NCBI RefSeq assembly: GCF_000315625.1
Contig: NW_005434509.1
Location: 1-64,000 of the forward strand
Direction: 5' to 3'
Origin: Guillardia theta CCMP2712
Lineage: Eukaryota > Cryptophyceae > Pyrenomonadales > Geminigeraceae
Length of the DNA: 64,000 nucleotides
How positions within the stretch are numbered: position 1 is the stretch's first letter; each line of letters begins with the position of its first letter. Both the position numbers and the translations under genes were made by a program. The notes below the pieces were generated by a model, which saw only the letters and a program-made list of their open reading frames with translations, ran no database searches and had not been told where the DNA came from. Of this stretch, positions 59,301 to 64,000 are shown piece after piece.

Positions 59301-62300
59301 TCCGTGTTAATGTGCCCATCTGCTCAACTGGCTGCCAGACTGCCTTGACTATTTCTGGATTCACGGGAGGATACGTCGATGGGGTCACCACTGACACAGT
59401 TGTTGACTTGGCTTCTACCAACAGCGATGACAAGAATCTGTTTGCTGCTAGAGTGAAGGGCGACAAGGGCAAGGGTCTGTGGATGCCCAGCACTCAGACG
59501 CTGAAGCTTTATCTGACATGCTGCCTTGAGTGCAACAAGGACATCGCGTTCTCCTTCGACCTGTGGAACCCGTCACAGTGCGCTCAAGCGGCGCAGACCA
59601 TCAGCATCGGAACTGTCGACACTGGATACAACAATGTTCAGACAGCCTCCAAGCAGATGACATCAACGAACATCCTCAAGGTGGATCAGCCGGTGTTCTT
59701 GCACGCTTCTGTGCAATCTTCGAGCTCTACTCCATGCGAACTGAGCAACTACACTGTGAAATTCTCTAGCAACGTCAAGATTCCCGTGAACACCTACATC
59801 ACACTCACAGGATTTGCTGATGGCAGACTGAGATTCTTGGATGTGAATGCTACTGGCAACGAGTCATCTACCTGCACCAGCCGAGTTCCCCTCACCGTGG
59901 TTGTGATCAACAATGCCACAGACGCGAAACAGACTACCTCGCTTGAGGGTCACTGGAATGCTTCTACCGGACTCATCACCTTCAGATTGCCTCAGCAGCT
60001 CACCACGGACAATCGCCTTGAAGTAGAATTTCAACTCTACAACCCTGCGTCATCGTCCAACGGTTTCACCTCTACTGTGAAGGCAATGATTTGCAACACT
60101 TGCCAGTTCACAGAGGCTACATTGGGGACGGTGCTGCAGGTCAGCAGCATCTCCTTCACTACCAGGGAGATCTGGCAGAGCTCACCTTGGCCTTGCTGTG
60201 ACAACAACCAGATCACTGTCTCGTTGGTGTCCAATGTCGCTTTGCTGGCCTCATGCTCCCCCAAACTCACCATCTCTGGTCTCAACAGCGCCATCGTGAA
60301 TGCCACATCGATCAACGTCACAGACCTTGTTTATGGCTCCATGTATGAAGCATCTTGGAATGACGGAACTATGGTTGTTATGTTGAAGGACTACATGGGC
60401 TCGTCCAGTTCTGATGCAAAGGCTTCTTCCTTTAACTTCCGCTTCACTGTGAAGAACCCCAGCATCGCTCCAGCTCTCCCAACCATCACCTTCAATGGCG
60501 AGATTCGTAACCAAGTGTGCATGTTGTCGAAGCTCAAGAACGAAACATCAAGCTTCGATGGCACTTTCCAGGCGCCGATGTCATGTGGCTCAAGGTGTTC
60601 ATGGAGTCAGGACACATGCAGTGACGCATGCTACACTACAAATTGCAGCAGTGTTACCGTTGTCAAGTCAACCGTCACGTCGGTACAGAAGAACTATTCG
60701 CAGTGCGTGTACAACGAGACGACCAAGTTGAACAATTCCAAAGTGTTCTACTACACAGAGAACATCACTTCGTACTACAATGAGACCACTCAGAAGTGTG
60801 ACAACCGATCCGATGTGACGGACAAGTCTCTGACCGACCTCAGGGTTATGAGCATCCGATCTATGCAAATCAAGCATCAACAGATCTATCAGGACAACAA
60901 CATCCCTTGCAGCCCCTTTGACGTCACGATCAAGTTCATGACCACCGCTCCCTTGTTCTCTTCATGCCAACCTGAGATTGTGTTTACTGGACTCGTGGGT
61001 TCAGTTCCAAATGTATCTGTCTTCACCTCCGTCACTTCCGGCTTCACGTTTGGGTCGTTCAATCACCAGACTGGAGATCTTAAGGTCTCAGTTAGCAGCA
61101 CTCTGAAGCCGGGTTGTAACCACACGATCAAGTTGGGGCTTCTGCACTGTGCAGCATCCTCAGATGGAATTGCACAATCAGACATCAGGATCTCACACCC
61201 GAATGTCAAGGATGGATTGCAAGTCTCGACTCCAATCAGCCTAACAAGCTTGACGAGTGTGAGCAAACCGATGGCTGTCAGGACTCTTTCTCTCTTTGGT
61301 TATGCAGGACAGAGCAGCAGAACTCCATGCGGAAGCAACACAATTTATGTCGATGTAAGCAGCGACATCCGAGTGTTCAACTCTTGTATCCCTTACTTGC
61401 ACTTGAGCGGTTTTGCTGGTCTTCCTACCCAGACTGGCAGCGTGTCGCTTTCTGCGTCATCCACCCACACCCTCGTGTCCAACGCAGCCACTGGAACCTG
61501 GACTAACGGCAACGTGCTAGTGATTGACCTCCGCCCGTTGATGAATGAGACATATGGTGGATATGCATACGGCCATAACTTCAGCATGTCCTTCACGATC
61601 ACGAACCCATCTTGCGGACAGCCTGGCAACGAGCTTTCAGTAAAGATCAAGAGCAACCAGAGCGAAGTGATCCCTTGCCTGTACCTTGAGAGTGCGCTAT
61701 ATGACTTGATGAATGTGCCATGGGGACACGATTGGCGATCGCAGTTGACGGGTAAAGTGAACATGTCCGCGGACTCACCTTTGGCTATCGACTCTGTAGG
61801 GTACAAGATGAACACGACGATCTACCAGAGCTCTCCTTATCCCTGCGATCAGAACAAGATCACTGTGAAGCTTGAGCCCAACATCACTCTCTCTCAAGCC
61901 TGTGAACCTTTGGTGACCATCCATGGCTTTGACTCAGTTCTTGCCCCAGGCACCATCCAAATTGAGTCTGACAGCACAGTGTTCAATTCAACCGCGGTTG
62001 TGACATCTGCCAATGACCTCGTTGTAAAGATTGTCCAAGATGCATCGGGAAATGCCGTGCATCAGTTTTCTTTCAACATCACCAATCCCAGCCAGCGTTC
62101 TGAATCGAGCAGAGATGCTCCGTTCTCGCTCATGACTACCCTGAAAGGATCTTGCAGCAGGAGCTACATGCTTATTCCATCTGCTCCTCTCTCAGATTCT
62201 TGTTACTCTAACCAGAAGGAATACTGGCCGATGAACCTGAGAGGTCTTGCTTTCGTTACTAAGAACATCGGACAGAGCAACCCTCATCGAAATTGCCACA

Positions 62301-64000
62301 ACACCATCACTGTGACACTCAGCACCAACATTCCACTCTTGATCACGGATGCTTGCAAGCCTCAGATCACTCTGACTGGATTCACTAATGCTGTTGCAAC
62401 TCATGGGATGATATCCTTGGCTGTCATCGGCCAGTGTGAGGGTAGCGAAGATGCTACCTACTTCTTCCGTCCGAACAGCAGCAATGTTCTGGGAACGGGA
62501 TTGTGGGACAACACGGCTAAGTCCTTGGCTCTCAACTTGGCTAAAAACTTTCAGATGGACACGAATTATGTTTTCTCCTTCCAGGTGAAGAATCCTCCAG
62601 CAAATCAGGCTGCTGCTACTATCTCGCTGACTACCAATCTGCCAATGTACACTAGCTGTACTAGGACCAGAATCAACTCGTTAGCCTTGACAAACGATCC
62701 TGGATTTCCTTGCTGCATCTGCGATCAGGGCGAAGCTGGAGACTCTTCGCCAATGAAGATCAAGACGCCTGTTTTCTGTATCAAGCGTATCCGACAGTCG
62801 GTGAAATGGCCATGTGCCGATAACGAATTGACTGTGACCATCTCATCTACGATTCCTTTGAACAAAGGAGACACGATCAAGCTCTCTAATTTGACCAACG
62901 CGGACCTCACTAGTCGCAATCTCACTCTGACGGATGGCTCAGGAGGTCTGCGCGATCAGAACTTGTTTGGGCGATATGCCGCCGCTGAGGGCCAGTGGGA
63001 TGCTTCTGACTTCTCCTTAACTTTGTACCTCAGAGAGAACCTTGACTGCAGCAGTATGTTCTCGATCAAGTTCACGGTAAGGAACCCCAAGCGTGCACAA
63101 GGTTGTGCCATGGTAAACATCTACACACAAAGTATCGGTACCTCCAAGATGGACTCAGAGGATCTACCCTTCTGCCCGATGTACGTGATGAGAGGAGATT
63201 TGACTCCCATAATCTGGGAGTCAACTTCGAACCCCTGCTGTCAAAACACAATATATGTGCAACTAACGCCAACGGTGCCGCTTAGAAAGATATGTGAGCC
63301 TTACCTCGTCATCTCTGGCTTGACAAACAGTCGAACCCCTGATGGTTCCATCGCCATCACGTCTGATGTCTTCTACGACACAGCCAGTTGGTTTAATGGC
63401 AATGGAAGTTTTATCCTGCGCTTAAATTCGTCTGACTTGCAAGAGAATACCCCAATCAATTTCACTTTCTCCCTACTCAACTCAGAAGATGGCACTGGTG
63501 CGACAAACGTCAAGATTCAAGGCTCGCAGGTTCTCACAGATGTGTACACCTTCACTGTTCCGACTGGCAAGAAGGTCCCCCTGTCGGTCGATACATTGAA
63601 GATTCAAGCTGCGAAGATCGCACAGTCTTCGCCCTGGCCTTGTGATAACAACACAATCCATGTTCAGTTCAACCTCGTGGGGCACATTCCTCTGGATTGC
63701 AACCCTCGAGTTACTATCGATGGATTGGATTTCATCCATGATTCTCAAATCATTCAAGTGACTGATGTGAATACCAACCTGACATCGATGCATGATTGGA
63801 GCCATCCAAAATTGATTCTTGACCTGGTGAAGTTGAAGAACCAATCGTGTTCCGAGGCCGATGCATCTTTCGACCTGAAGTTTACCTTGAAGAATCCCAG
63901 TGCTGCACGAAGCGCGTTCACTGTATACATTGAGGGAAGCCTGTATAAGCAACGAACAGTTCCAATTGCTCGTGTGCCAATGCAGAACCTGACGGAATCC
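50345..64000 (+). CDS. Giant secreted repeat protein, novel ~160-residue module (continues past the window)
   Basis: Starts at the ATG at 50345 with a signal peptide (RAMLLFLVFALGLGTALSS). Exons 50345–50414, 50464–50564, 50614–50786, 50839–51342, 51399–52498 and 52545 to beyond 64000 join in consistent phase by introns of 46–56 nt. The last exon is open for more than 11.4 kb. About 4,468 codons lie in the window. Roughly 22 modules begin with a Q-S-[SN]-x-x-P-C-x-x-N-x-I-x-V motif, for example QSSPYPCDQNKITVKL and QSSPWPCDNNTIHVQF. Each continues with an ISGL-type strand, then a W-D-x-x-T segment and ends FSF-x-V-x-NP. Many N-x-S/T sites and paired cysteines indicate an extracellular glycoprotein. 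No known domain is recognised. Confidence 0.88.

Noticed and set aside
1-64000. tRNA or rRNA genes
   Set aside because: I saw no cloverleaf with matching A and B boxes and no rRNA-like conserved stretch. A tRNA scan could still find one.

Overview
The window is nuclear DNA of a single-celled eukaryote. Genes are split by many short GT–AG introns (about 32–60 nt), two genes encode very large extracellular proteins, and CCCTAAA (TTTAGGG on the other strand) telomere-type repeats occur near the left end. Intron style, base composition and gene content would suit a cryptophyte alga such as Guillardia theta, but no marker in the window proves this. The sequence has a 100-base assembly gap at 46035–46134.

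Layout. 1–6100 looks subtelomeric. Four copies or fragments of one minus-strand coding sequence alternate with 19-bp minisatellites and short CCCTAAA blocks, always joined at the same sequence. 6474–25356 (minus) is best read as one gene of roughly 5,500–5,800 codons: signal peptide, coiled coil, collagen-like stretch, two SRCR domains, eleven LamG-like/F5-8C pairs, seven PA14-like domains and a tail of 35 decapeptides. 27351–28403 (minus) is a probable two-span membrane protein. It is divergent from the large subunit of replication protein A (28906–31938, plus). A cyclic-nucleotide-binding protein resembling a PKA regulatory subunit, with a C-terminal CaaX box, lies tail-to-tail with the RPA gene (32050–33955, minus).

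34000–41300 is accessory and repeat-rich. It holds C-rich TACCCC islands, a decayed Mutator-like transposase between two inverted arrays of one 25-bp minisatellite, GC-rich stretches, and a pair of direct repeats about 1.45 kb apart. 41350–44529 (plus) encodes a BAT2_N (PRRC2/MOS1-type) protein. 44530–50344 is mostly non-coding with a few weak coding candidates. 50345 to the window end (plus) is a second giant secreted protein with more than 4,460 codons in the window. It is built of about 22 copies of a repeated, probably beta-sandwich module that I do not recognise.

How the parts relate. RPA is a core replication and repair gene, the MOS1/PRRC2-like gene is a probable RNA or translation-linked regulator, and the cyclic-nucleotide protein is a signalling component. 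The two giant genes encode cell-surface or matrix proteins and dominate the window. C-rich or G-rich islands lie in the intergenic DNA upstream of nearly every gene start and may be dispersed repeats or promoter-associated sequence. All exon structures come from reading frames and splice signals alone.
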